From Arthrobacter sp. (GTDB taxonomy: Bacteria > Actinomycetota > Actinomycetes > Actinomycetales > Micrococcaceae), in contig JAPSIT010000050.1 in NCBI GenBank assembly GCA_031178585.1, positions 1-11,634 of the forward strand: DNA of 11,634 bases, given 5' to 3'. Below, piece after piece: positions 1 to 6,044 of this stretch; the first letter of the stretch is position 1; the number at the start of each line of letters is the position of its first letter. The notes under the pieces were generated by a model, which did not search any database, was not told the DNA's origin, and worked only from the letters and a program-made list of their open reading frames with translations. A program made the translations under genes and the position numbers.

Positions 1-1
1 T

Positions 2-1387
2 GTAAAAACCCTGCTCATCCTTGGCGCCTCCGGTGACCTGACGGGCCGGCTCCTGCTCCCGGGGCTTGCCCGCCTGGCAGCCGCGGGACGGGCGGCAGGG
101 CTCCGGCTCGTGGGCGCAGGCTCCGATTGCTGGCCGCAGGAACAATGGCGGGAGCGCGTCCACACCGCATTCGCCGGCGCCGCCGGGGAGGCAGACGCTG
201 AGGGACAGCAAGCCCTTGAAACGCTGGAACAGTCGACGGCTTACCACCAGCTGGACGTCACGGCGGACGGCCCTTTGGCGTCCCTGCTCACAGAACTGGA
301 AGGCCCGGTGGCTGTCTATTTCGCCCTGCCTCCGCAGGTGAGCCAGAAAGCCTGTGAAATCCTGCAGCCAGGCCAGGTTCCGGCCGGCACCCGGCTTGTC
401 ATGGAAAAGCCGTTCGGCTCTGGCGAAGAATCGGCCCGCGAGCTCAACCGGACCCTGCTCGGTCTCGTCCCGGAAGACCACATCCACCGCGTGGACCATT
501 TCCTCGGCAAGGCCACCGTCCTGAACATCCTGGGCCTGCGCTTTGCCAACAATTTCCTGGAGCCGGTCTGGAACCGGGGGCACATCGACAAAGTGGAGAT
601 CATCTTCGATGAAGATCTGGCCTTGGAAGGCCGTGGCCGCTATTACGACAGCGCCGGCGCCCTGCGCGACATGATCCAGAGCCACCTCCTGCAGATCATG
701 GCGCTGATGGCCATCGATCCCCCGGCCACCATCGGCGAGCGCGACCTGCGGGAGGCGGTGGCGACCGTGCTGAGGGCCAGCAGCATCAAACCTCCCTACG
801 AGGCGACCACGCGCCGTGCGCGCTATACCGCTGGCGATCTCGCCGGCAAGCCGGTTCCCAATTATGCGGACGAAGAGGGCGTGGACGCTTCACTCAACAC
901 CGAAACATTCGCCGAAGTCCGGGTGGAGATAGACAACTGGCGCTGGAAGGACGTGCCGTTCATACTGCGGTCCGGCAAGGCCATGGGGAAAAAGCGCAAG
1001 GAAGCGGTGGTGACCTTCCGGCCGGTGCCGCACCTTCCCAAGGGGTTCCTGGGCAGGGACGTTCCGAACCAGCTGAGGATCGGCTTTGGACCGGACACGC
1101 TGGAGCTGGACGTCGATGTCAACGGTCCCGGCGACATCTTCACGCTGGACCGCGCCTCCCTCGTTGCAGAGCTGAGCGCCTCGGACCTGCTGCCGTACGG
1201 GGAAGTCCTGGAGGGTGTTCTCACCGGCGATCCCCTGCTGTCCGTGCGCGGCGACACAGCTGAGGAGTGCTGGCGGATCGTTGAGCCGGTGCTCCAGGCC
1301 TGGGCGGGCGGCGAGGTTCCGCTTGAGGAGTACGACGCCGGGTCCACGGGCCCTGAGGCTCCGTCAGGTTCTGTACAAATAGGCTAA
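2..1387 (+). CDS. zwf: Glucose-6-phosphate dehydrogenase homologue, 5' end cut by window edge
   Basis: The family oxidises glucose 6-phosphate to 6-phosphogluconolactone in the cytosol, the first step of the pentose phosphate pathway. The visible 461 codons run in frame from base 2 to TAA at 1385-1387. The first residues already form the first Rossmann strand, so only a few codons are missing; internal ATG starts would destroy that strand. Seen (window numbering): nucleotide loop GASGDLTGR at 8-16, EKPFG at 135-139, the family signature DHFLGK at 165-170 with H166 and K170, and SHLLQ with H228, matching the catalytic histidine of classical enzymes. RSGK also occurs in the C-terminal half. Odd: by hand alignment, the classical Lys that contacts substrate after GDLA is Leu17, and the Arg that binds the NADP 2'-phosphate is Ser, within GAGSDCW. 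The enzyme family is clear, but the cofactor and exact substrate are not. It converges on glnK and no tal or opcA is visible, so it may be a second paralogue. Confidence 0.9.
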   Translation, partial: VKTLLILGASGDLTGRLLLPGLARLAAAGRAAGLRLVGAGSDCWPQEQWRERVHTAFAGAAGEADAEGQQALETLEQSTAYHQLDVTADGPLASLLTELEGPVAVYFALPPQVSQKACEILQPGQVPAGTRLVMEKPFGSGEESARELNRTLLGLVPEDHIHRVDHFLGKATVLNILGLRFANNFLEPVWNRGHIDKVEIIFDEDLALEGRGRYYDSAGALRDMIQSHLLQIMALMAIDPPATIGERDLREAVATVLRASSIKPPYEATTRRARYTAGDLAGKPVPNYADEEGVDASLNTETFAEVRVEIDNWRWKDVPFILRSGKAMGKKRKEAVVTFRPVPHLPKGFLGRDVPNQLRIGFGPDTLELDVDVNGPGDIFTLDRASLVAELSASDLLPYGEVLEGVLTGDPLLSVRGDTAEECWRIVEPVLQAWAGGEVPLEEYDAGSTGPEAPSGSVQIG

Positions 1388-1430
1388 CTCCGCTCGGAAC
1401 GGCCAAGTTCCGTACCGACGACCAGGTTCC

Positions 1431-1461
1431 GGGCAGCAAAAGGGTCAGGGCAGCAAAAGGG
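1431..1461. repeat. Two direct copies of a 14-bp sequence
   Basis: GGGCAGCAAAAGGG occurs at 1431-1444 and again at 1448-1461, separated by TCA. The second copy runs straight into the hairpin at 1459-1486. The A-runs read as T-runs on the minus strand, so they may provide the U-rich tail for termination of the glnK transcript. A local duplication of terminator sequence is the simplest explanation. Confidence 0.8.
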
Positions 1462-1486
1462 CCGGTCACCTTGCGGTGACCGACCC
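1459..1486. terminator. Probable bidirectional terminator between zwf homologue and glnK
   Basis: CGGTCACC at 1463-1470 pairs perfectly with GGTGACCG at 1475-1482 around a TTGC loop. The stem extends with GGG 1459-1461 against CCC 1484-1486 after one mismatch. On the minus strand the stem is followed by CCCTTTT, a modest U-tract, which suits termination of amtB-glnK. On the plus strand the tail is weak. The position between two convergent genes supports the call. Confidence 0.65.
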
Positions 1487-1520
1487 ATTGAGCATTCCCT
1501 GCGGCTGTGGGCGGCAGGTA

Positions 1521-1859
1521 TCAGATGGCTGCTACGCCACGTTCACCTGTCCGCACCCTGACTGCTTCGAAGACATCCACGGTCCAGACCTTGCCGTCGC
1601 CTGCGCGTCCTGTGTTGGAGCTGGCGATGATGACGTCCAGGATGTCGTCGGCCTGTTCGTCCGTGGCCAGGACCTCCACGCGGATCTTGGGCAGCAGGTC
1701 CACGTTGTACTCCGCGCCGCGGTAGACCTCCGTGTACCCCCGCTGGCGGCCGTAGCCGCTGGCCGCGCTGACCGTGAGCCCCTGGACCCCGTAGGCCTCC
1801 AGGCCTTCCCGGATGGTTTCCAGCTTCTCCGGCCGGACGATTGCCGTAATCAGTTTCAT
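1521..1859 (-). CDS. glnK: PII nitrogen-signalling protein GlnK
   Basis: PII proteins are small cytosolic trimers that sense ATP/ADP and 2-oxoglutarate and report nitrogen status. Next to amtB, the expected role is to bind the AmtB channel and block ammonium entry when nitrogen is ample. The 112-residue length is normal. Seen: the N-terminus MKLITAIVRPEKL, the T-loop around residues 37-55 with Tyr51 in EYNVD, and the B-loop TGRAGDGKVWT at about 83-93. Tyr51 is the residue modified by GlnD; in actinobacteria this is known to be adenylylation rather than uridylylation. The ATG lies inside the amtB stop (shared ATGA, 4-bp overlap), which suggests translational coupling. G-rich sequence (GTGGGGGC) and AAGGA lie just upstream. 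No glnD follows; a hairpin does. The name could equally be glnB, but the amtB linkage favours glnK. Confidence 0.96.
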   Translation of the reverse strand: MKLITAIVRPEKLETIREGLEAYGVQGLTVSAASGYGRQRGYTEVYRGAEYNVDLLPKIRVEVLATDEQADDILDVIIASSNTGRAGDGKVWTVDVFEAVRVRTGERGVAAI

Positions 1860-3235
1860 GCCCCCACGCTTTCCTTGCCTGATGCTGCTTCTTTCTTCTC
1901 TTCCGGTGCGCCCTGGGCAGGGGCGCCTGCCGCCGGCGGAGTGTCCGTGCCGCTGGTCGGAGCATTGCCGGTGATCAGGTCATGCAGCGGCTGGAAGCTT
2001 CCGCCGTGGCCGCCAACACCGAATTCGTAGGCGGTCTCGGCGTGCAGGCTGAGGTCCACGCCCACAACTTCCTGCTCCTGGGAAACCCGGAAGCCCATGG
2101 TCTTGTGGATGGCCAGTGCGATGATCACCGTCAGGATGGCCGAGTATGCGATGGCGATGCCGGCCGCTGCGAGCTGCGCCCAGAGCTGAGCCAGTCCGCC
2201 GCCGTAGAACAGGCCGCCACCCACGCCGTCCGTGGGGAGGGCGATGAAGCCCAGGGCCACGGTGCCGATGATGCCCGAGACCAGGTGGACGCCCACGACG
2301 TCGAGGGAGTCATCGAAGCCCCAGCGGAACTTCAGGCCGACGGCCAGGGCGGAAGCCACACCTGCGACCACACCGAGCCCCAGGGCACCCACCGGGCTGA
2401 CGTTGGCACAGGCCGGGGTGATGGCAACCAGGCCGGCGACCACGCCGGACGCTGCACCCAGCGAGGTGGGGTGGCCGTCGCGGATACGTTCGGTGATGAG
2501 CCAGCCGAGCATGGCTGCTGCCGGGGCGGCCAGGGTGTTGACCCAGATCAGGCCGCCCTGCTCGGCAGTTGTGGCTGCACCGCCGTTGAAGCCGAACCAG
2601 CCGAACCACAGGATGGCCGCGCCGAGCATGACGAACGGAACGTTGTGCGGGCGGTGGTTCGGGTCCTTGCCGAAGCCCTTGCGGTTGCCGATGATGAGCA
2701 CGAGGATGAGCGCCGCGACGCCGGCGTTGATGTGGACCACGGTACCGCCGGCAAAGTCAATGGCGGGGCCGAGCGCCTGTCCAACCGCGCCTTCAGGGCC
2801 GAACAGTCCGCCTCCCCACACCATGTAGGCCAGCGGGCAGTAGACCAGCGTTACCCAGACAGGCACGAAGACGCTCCAGGCGCCGAACTTTGCGCGGTCG
2901 GCGATCGCACCGCTGATCAGGGCGACTGTGATGATTGCGAAGGTGGAGGCGTAGCCGACCTTGATGAGGCCGTCAGGGGTGTCGATACCCTCGAGGCCGA
3001 AGGTGGCGAACGGGTTCCCGACAATCTGCAGGAATCCTTCACCGGAGCTCATTGAGGCGCCCCAGAGCACCCACACGACACCGACCATGCCGATGGAGAT
3101 GAAGCTCATCATCATCATGTTCAGTGCTGCCTTGGCGCGCGTCATGCCGCCGTAGAAAAATGCCAGACCTGGTGTCATGAACAGCACGAGTGCCGCCGCC
3201 ACCATGAGCCATACGTGACCTGCGGTAAGTTCCAT
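1856..3235 (-). CDS. amtB: Ammonium transporter AmtB
   Basis: This is a trimeric inner-membrane channel of the Amt/Rh family that brings ammonium into the cell. The 459 residues contain a run of hydrophobic segments covering about 8-375, fitting the eleven-helix family fold. Key residues seen: FYGG at 27-30, D160 in AIDFAGG, the pore twin histidines H168 (VVHINAG) and H317 (GVHLVSG), and the aromatic WFGWFGFNGG at 210-219. FRVSQEQEVVGVD near 382-394 matches the conserved cytosolic tail that contacts GlnK. After about residue 405 there is a 54-residue Gly/Pro/Ala then Lys/Glu-rich extension of unknown use. There is no cleavable signal peptide like that of E. coli AmtB. The ATG at 3233-3235 is chosen because GGGAGGA sits 8 nt upstream. 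It forms an operon with glnK, likely controlled by nitrogen supply through the upstream region. Confidence 0.96.
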   Translation of the reverse strand: MELTAGHVWLMVAAALVLFMTPGLAFFYGGMTRAKAALNMMMMSFISIGMVGVVWVLWGASMSSGEGFLQIVGNPFATFGLEGIDTPDGLIKVGYASTFAIITVALISGAIADRAKFGAWSVFVPVWVTLVYCPLAYMVWGGGLFGPEGAVGQALGPAIDFAGGTVVHINAGVAALILVLIIGNRKGFGKDPNHRPHNVPFVMLGAAILWFGWFGFNGGAATTAEQGGLIWVNTLAAPAAAMLGWLITERIRDGHPTSLGAASGVVAGLVAITPACANVSPVGALGLGVVAGVASALAVGLKFRWGFDDSLDVVGVHLVSGIIGTVALGFIALPTDGVGGGLFYGGGLAQLWAQLAAAGIAIAYSAILTVIIALAIHKTMGFRVSQEQEVVGVDLSLHAETAYEFGVGGHGGSFQPLHDLITGNAPTSGTDTPPAAGAPAQGAPEEKKEAASGKESVGA

Positions 3236-3462
3236 GGTGCACGTCCTCCCTGTGATCGATGCCGCGGAGATATCCGCTTGACCGACGCCTTTTGCGTCCT
3301 ACATAAATTTTTGCCCCGGTGTGTTTCGCTGGCGGAGGATTTAGATTGCCGGTCTGTTACAAGAACCTCCCGGAAGTAAATGCTGCATATCTGGCTTGTT
3401 ACGGTTATGTTTCACCGTTCCCATCCCTCCTTTTCCGCCCGCTTTGCAAGGACCACTGCTTC
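3236..3462. promoter_or_regulatory. Divergent intergenic region between amtB and the MFS gene
   Basis: This 227-bp gene-free stretch must hold the promoters for amtB (leftward) and the MFS gene (rightward). Seen: two short inverted repeats that would lie near the amtB transcript start or leader, GCGGA/TCCGC at 3264-3277 and GACGC/GCGTC at 3284-3298. A minus-strand TATGTA at 3300-3305 could be a -10 element, but I see no good -35 at 17-bp spacing, as expected for an activator-dependent promoter. A phased pentamer array lies at 3376-3413 (separate entry). AAGGA at 3448-3452 is the ribosome-binding site of the MFS gene. Only the intergenic position is certain; promoter elements are inferred. Confidence 0.6.
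3376..3413 (-). promoter_or_regulatory. Candidate GlnR-type nitrogen operator upstream of amtB
   Basis: Read on the minus strand there are four pentamers exactly 11 bp apart: GAAAC (3413-3409), GTAAC (3402-3398), GATAT (3391-3387) and TTTAC (3380-3376). The GlnR box known from Streptomyces and mycobacteria is built from alternating gTnAc and GaAAc pentamers separated by 6 bp. The first two match perfectly, TTTAC has one mismatch and GATAT two. The array lies about 140-180 bp upstream of the amtB start. The alternative is chance. I saw no match to the corynebacterial AmtR box here. Confidence 0.4.
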
Positions 3463-4716
3463 ATGACGCCACATCCCCGTCCCGCCACCGGAAGGCTGCG
3501 CTTCCCAGCCGGCAGGCGAAATGCGGGCGCGCCGCTCCCCCGCGACATCAAGGTGATGCTCGTTGCGGCGTTCCTGATAGCCCTCGGATTTGGACTGGTG
3601 GCACCAGTGCTCCCCCAGTTCGCCACCACCTTCGATGTCGGTGCCACAGCCGCCGCCGTGATCGTCAGCATCTTCGCGTTCATGCGGCTGCTGTTCGCGC
3701 CGGCAGGAGGTGCCCTGATCGGCAGGCTCGGCGAGCGGCCCGTCTACGTGACAGGACTGCTGATTGTGGCTGCGTCCACTGCCGCCTGCGCCTTCGCTCA
3801 GGATTACTGGCAGCTCCTGATCTTCCGTGGCCTCGGTGGTGCCGGGTCGGTCATGTTCACCGTGGCGTCGATGGCGCTCGTCATCAGGTTGGCCCCTCCC
3901 GAGGCCCGCGGCAGGGTGTCAGGCGCCTACGCCTCGGCGTTCCTGATCGGCAACGTCTGCGGGCCGATTGTAGGCGGACTGCTGGCCGGGTTCGGGCTGC
4001 GCGTTCCGTTCCTCGCCTATGCCGGCGCTCTCGTTCTGGCGGCGCTGGTGGTGCAGACGCAACTGAGCCATGCGCCGGGCTCGGGCGGCCGCGACGGATC
4101 GGCGGCACCGGCCATGAAGCTGGGCGAGGCCCTGGGCGACTCCGCCTACCGGGCATCGCTGCTCTCGAGCTTCGCCAACGGCTGGGCCACGTTCGGGGTG
4201 AGGATGGCGACCGTGCCCTTGTTCGCCGTCGCCGCGCTCGGCGCCGGACCGGAGGCAGCAGGCTGGGCGCTGGCCGTCTTTGCCGGAGGGAACGCCCTGG
4301 CCCTGACATTCTCCGGGAGGTTGGCGGACAGCCTCGGCCGCAAGCCGATGATGATCGCCGGGCTCGTGCTGACAGGCGCGGCCACCGGCGGCATCGGCCT
4401 CACTCAGGGACTGGTCCTGTTCCTTGCCGCAGCGCTGCTGGCGGGAGTCGGCGCGGGCCTGCTTGGTCCGGCACAGCAGGCCGCGGTGGCGGATGTCATC
4501 GGACGGGAACGGTCCGGCGGGCGGGTGCTGGCCGTTTACCAGATGACCGCCGATATCGGAGCGATCCTCGGTCCGGTGTTCACTGGGCTGGTGGCTGACG
4601 CGTTCGGATATGGCTGGGCGTTCGCGGCAACGGGCGCCGTGCTGCTGCTCGCGGCCGCCGGATGGCTCCTTGCCCGGGAGACCGTGCTGCGCCAACCCGA
4701 CCAGGCAGCAACGTAG
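3463..4716 (+). CDS. MFS transporter, DHA1-like drug/proton antiporter family
   Basis: This is a predicted 12-helix inner-membrane secondary transporter of 417 residues. Hydrophobic segments begin at about residue 30 (VMLVAAFLIALGFGLVAPVL) and continue to about 400. Motif A is seen twice, as expected for the two six-helix halves: GALIGRLGERP near 83-93 and GRLADSLGRKP near 285-295. GNVCGPIVGG near 163-172 in the fifth helix is motif C, the antiporter signature, so proton-coupled export is likely; the substrate cannot be read from sequence. The ATG at 3463 is chosen because AAGGA lies 10 nt upstream and the first helix follows after a short basic N-terminus. A GTG at 3319 would add 48 residues unlike any MFS N-terminus. 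The gene stands alone on the plus strand between amtB (divergent) and ftsY (convergent), suggesting insertion into this block. Confidence 0.88.
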   Translation: MTPHPRPATGRLRFPAGRRNAGAPLPRDIKVMLVAAFLIALGFGLVAPVLPQFATTFDVGATAAAVIVSIFAFMRLLFAPAGGALIGRLGERPVYVTGLLIVAASTAACAFAQDYWQLLIFRGLGGAGSVMFTVASMALVIRLAPPEARGRVSGAYASAFLIGNVCGPIVGGLLAGFGLRVPFLAYAGALVLAALVVQTQLSHAPGSGGRDGSAAPAMKLGEALGDSAYRASLLSSFANGWATFGVRMATVPLFAVAALGAGPEAAGWALAVFAGGNALALTFSGRLADSLGRKPMMIAGLVLTGAATGGIGLTQGLVLFLAAALLAGVGAGLLGPAQQAAVADVIGRERSGGRVLAVYQMTADIGAILGPVFTGLVADAFGYGWAFAATGAVLLLAAAGWLLARETVLRQPDQAAT

Positions 4717-4720
4717 GCCG

Positions 4721-4789
4721 CCAACCCGTCCAGGTAGCAGGAGAGGCCGTTCCCAGGGTTGGGAACGGCCTCTCCTGCTACCCGGTTGG
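4721..4789. terminator. Strong bidirectional hairpin between MFS gene and ftsY
   Basis: Bases 4733-4754 pair perfectly with 4761-4782 (22 bp, no mismatch) around the 6-nt loop AGGGTT. An outer helix, CCAACC at 4721-4726 with GGTTGG at 4784-4789, can form beyond a small internal loop. It begins 4 nt after the MFS stop and ends 8 nt before the ftsY stop, so it probably ends both transcripts. Neither side has a clear T-run; such U-less hairpins are common between convergent actinobacterial genes. Confidence 0.8.
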
Positions 4790-4797
4790 GCGAGGTG

Positions 4798-6006
4798 TCA
4801 GTTCAGGAGCGCGTCAACAAAGCCTTCGGCTTCGAACGGAGCGAGATCGTCAGCTCCCTCGCCGAGCCCGATGAGCTTGACGGGAACGCCGAGTGCCTTC
4901 TGGATGGCGACCACGATGCCGCCCTTGGCTGTTCCATCCAACTTGGTCAGGACGATTCCGGTGATGTTGACCACCTCGGAAAACACGCGCGCCTGGTTGA
5001 GGCCGTTCTGTCCGGTCGTGGCGTCGAGCACGAGGAGGACTTCGTCAACCTCGGCCAGTTTCTCCACGACGCGCTTGACCTTGCCCAGTTCGTCCATCAG
5101 GCCGACCTTGTTCTGCAGGCGTCCGGCCGTGTCGATCATGACGACGTCGACCTCCTGCTCGATGCCCGCCTTGACCGCCTCATAGGCGACGGACGCCGGG
5201 TCCGCACCATCGACGTCGGACTTTACCGTGGGAACGCCGACGCGCTGGCCCCAGGTGGCCAGTTGCTCTGCGGCAGCAGCACGGAAGGTGTCTGCCGCGC
5301 CGAGCAGGACGTCCTTGTCTTCGGCAACAAGGACGCGGGCCAGCTTGCCCACCGTGGTGGTCTTCCCGACGCCGTTGACGCCCACCACCATCATCACGGC
5401 AGGCTTGTCCGCGTGCCGTTCGACGCGGAGGCTGCGGTCCATGGTGGGATCGACGAGCTTGATGAGTTCCTCGCGGAGCAGGGCCTTGACGTGCTCCGGT
5501 GACCGGGTGCCGAGGACTTTCACACGTTCGCGGAGGGCATCCACGAGCTGCATGGTGGGTTCCGTGCCGAGATCCGCCAAGAGCAGCGTCTCCTCAACCT
5601 CGTCCCACACGTCCTCGTCGATCCTGTCACTCGACAGCAGCGCAAGAAGGCCTTTGCCCAAGACGTTGTTCGACCGAACGAGCCGCTCGCGAAGGCGCAT
5701 AAGGCGCCCGGCCACAGGCAGCGGGGTCTCGACCGGGATCGTTTCCAAACCGGCAACGTCGTCGGGAACCTCTGTTTCCAGGCCTTCGACGTCGGCCAGG
5801 TCAGGCGCCGTCCGCCCGGGAGCCGCCACGGGGCGGTCCTCAAGGAGCGTGGCACCGCCGGCGCGCGGCTGCACGGGATCGTTGGCATCACGGGTTCCGG
5901 GGTACTGCTTTCCGGACTTCCATGACTTGAGCAGCACCGGAATCAGCCCGCCGATGACCACCAAGGCAGCGAGAATGGGCAGAAGAATTGGAAGGATGTC
6001 GTTCAC
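4798..6006 (-). CDS. ftsY: Signal recognition particle receptor FtsY
   Basis: FtsY is the membrane-associated GTPase that docks the SRP (Ffh with 4.5S RNA) and its ribosome at the Sec translocon. Layout of the 402 residues: a hydrophobic segment at about 4-27, a Pro/Asp/Glu-rich linker to about 100, the helical N domain at about 105-195, then the GTPase domain. Seen: P-loop GVNGVGKTT at 209-217, DTFRAAA at 239-245, DTAGR at 292-296, TKLDG at 354-358 and GLGEGADDL at 380-388. The closing ADDLAPF and following residues are typical of FtsY rather than Ffh, and no methionine-rich M domain is present. The N-terminal segment looks like a membrane anchor, unlike the purely acidic A domain of E. coli. 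The start is GTG at 6004-6006 behind AGGGG at a short 2-nt spacing. It lies 38 nt after smc, probably cotranscribed, and ends before the 4733-4782 hairpin. Confidence 0.96.
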   Translation of the reverse strand: MNDILPILLPILAALVVIGGLIPVLLKSWKSGKQYPGTRDANDPVQPRAGGATLLEDRPVAAPGRTAPDLADVEGLETEVPDDVAGLETIPVETPLPVAGRLMRLRERLVRSNNVLGKGLLALLSSDRIDEDVWDEVEETLLLADLGTEPTMQLVDALRERVKVLGTRSPEHVKALLREELIKLVDPTMDRSLRVERHADKPAVMMVVGVNGVGKTTTVGKLARVLVAEDKDVLLGAADTFRAAAAEQLATWGQRVGVPTVKSDVDGADPASVAYEAVKAGIEQEVDVVMIDTAGRLQNKVGLMDELGKVKRVVEKLAEVDEVLLVLDATTGQNGLNQARVFSEVVNITGIVLTKLDGTAKGGIVVAIQKALGVPVKLIGLGEGADDLAPFEAEGFVDALLN

Positions 6007-6044
6007 ATCCCCTAGCTTCTCACAACAGCCCTTGCAGCCCGGCG

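Noticed and set aside
1476..2030. Plus-strand 184-codon open frame across glnK and the end of amtB
   Set aside because: It overlaps genes with clear PII and Amt motifs; its own translation matches no family I know. High-GC shadow frame.
1982..3055. Plus-strand 357-codon open frame antisense to amtB
   Set aside because: It is rich in His, Asp, Glu and Arg with no motif, the usual look of the complement of a GC-rich membrane-protein gene.
3264..3298. Riboswitch or structured leader for amtB
   Set aside because: Only two isolated 5-bp inverted repeats are visible; no known riboswitch core is recognisable.
3319..3462. Longer MFS protein starting at GTG 3319
   Set aside because: The extra 48 residues are unlike MFS N-termini, no good ribosome-binding site precedes that GTG, and they would cover the operator-like array; ATG 3463 has AAGGA upstream.
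3396..4598. Plus-strand 400-codon frame in the MFS region
   Set aside because: Arg/Pro-rich out-of-frame reading; the other frame carries both motif A copies and the transmembrane segments.
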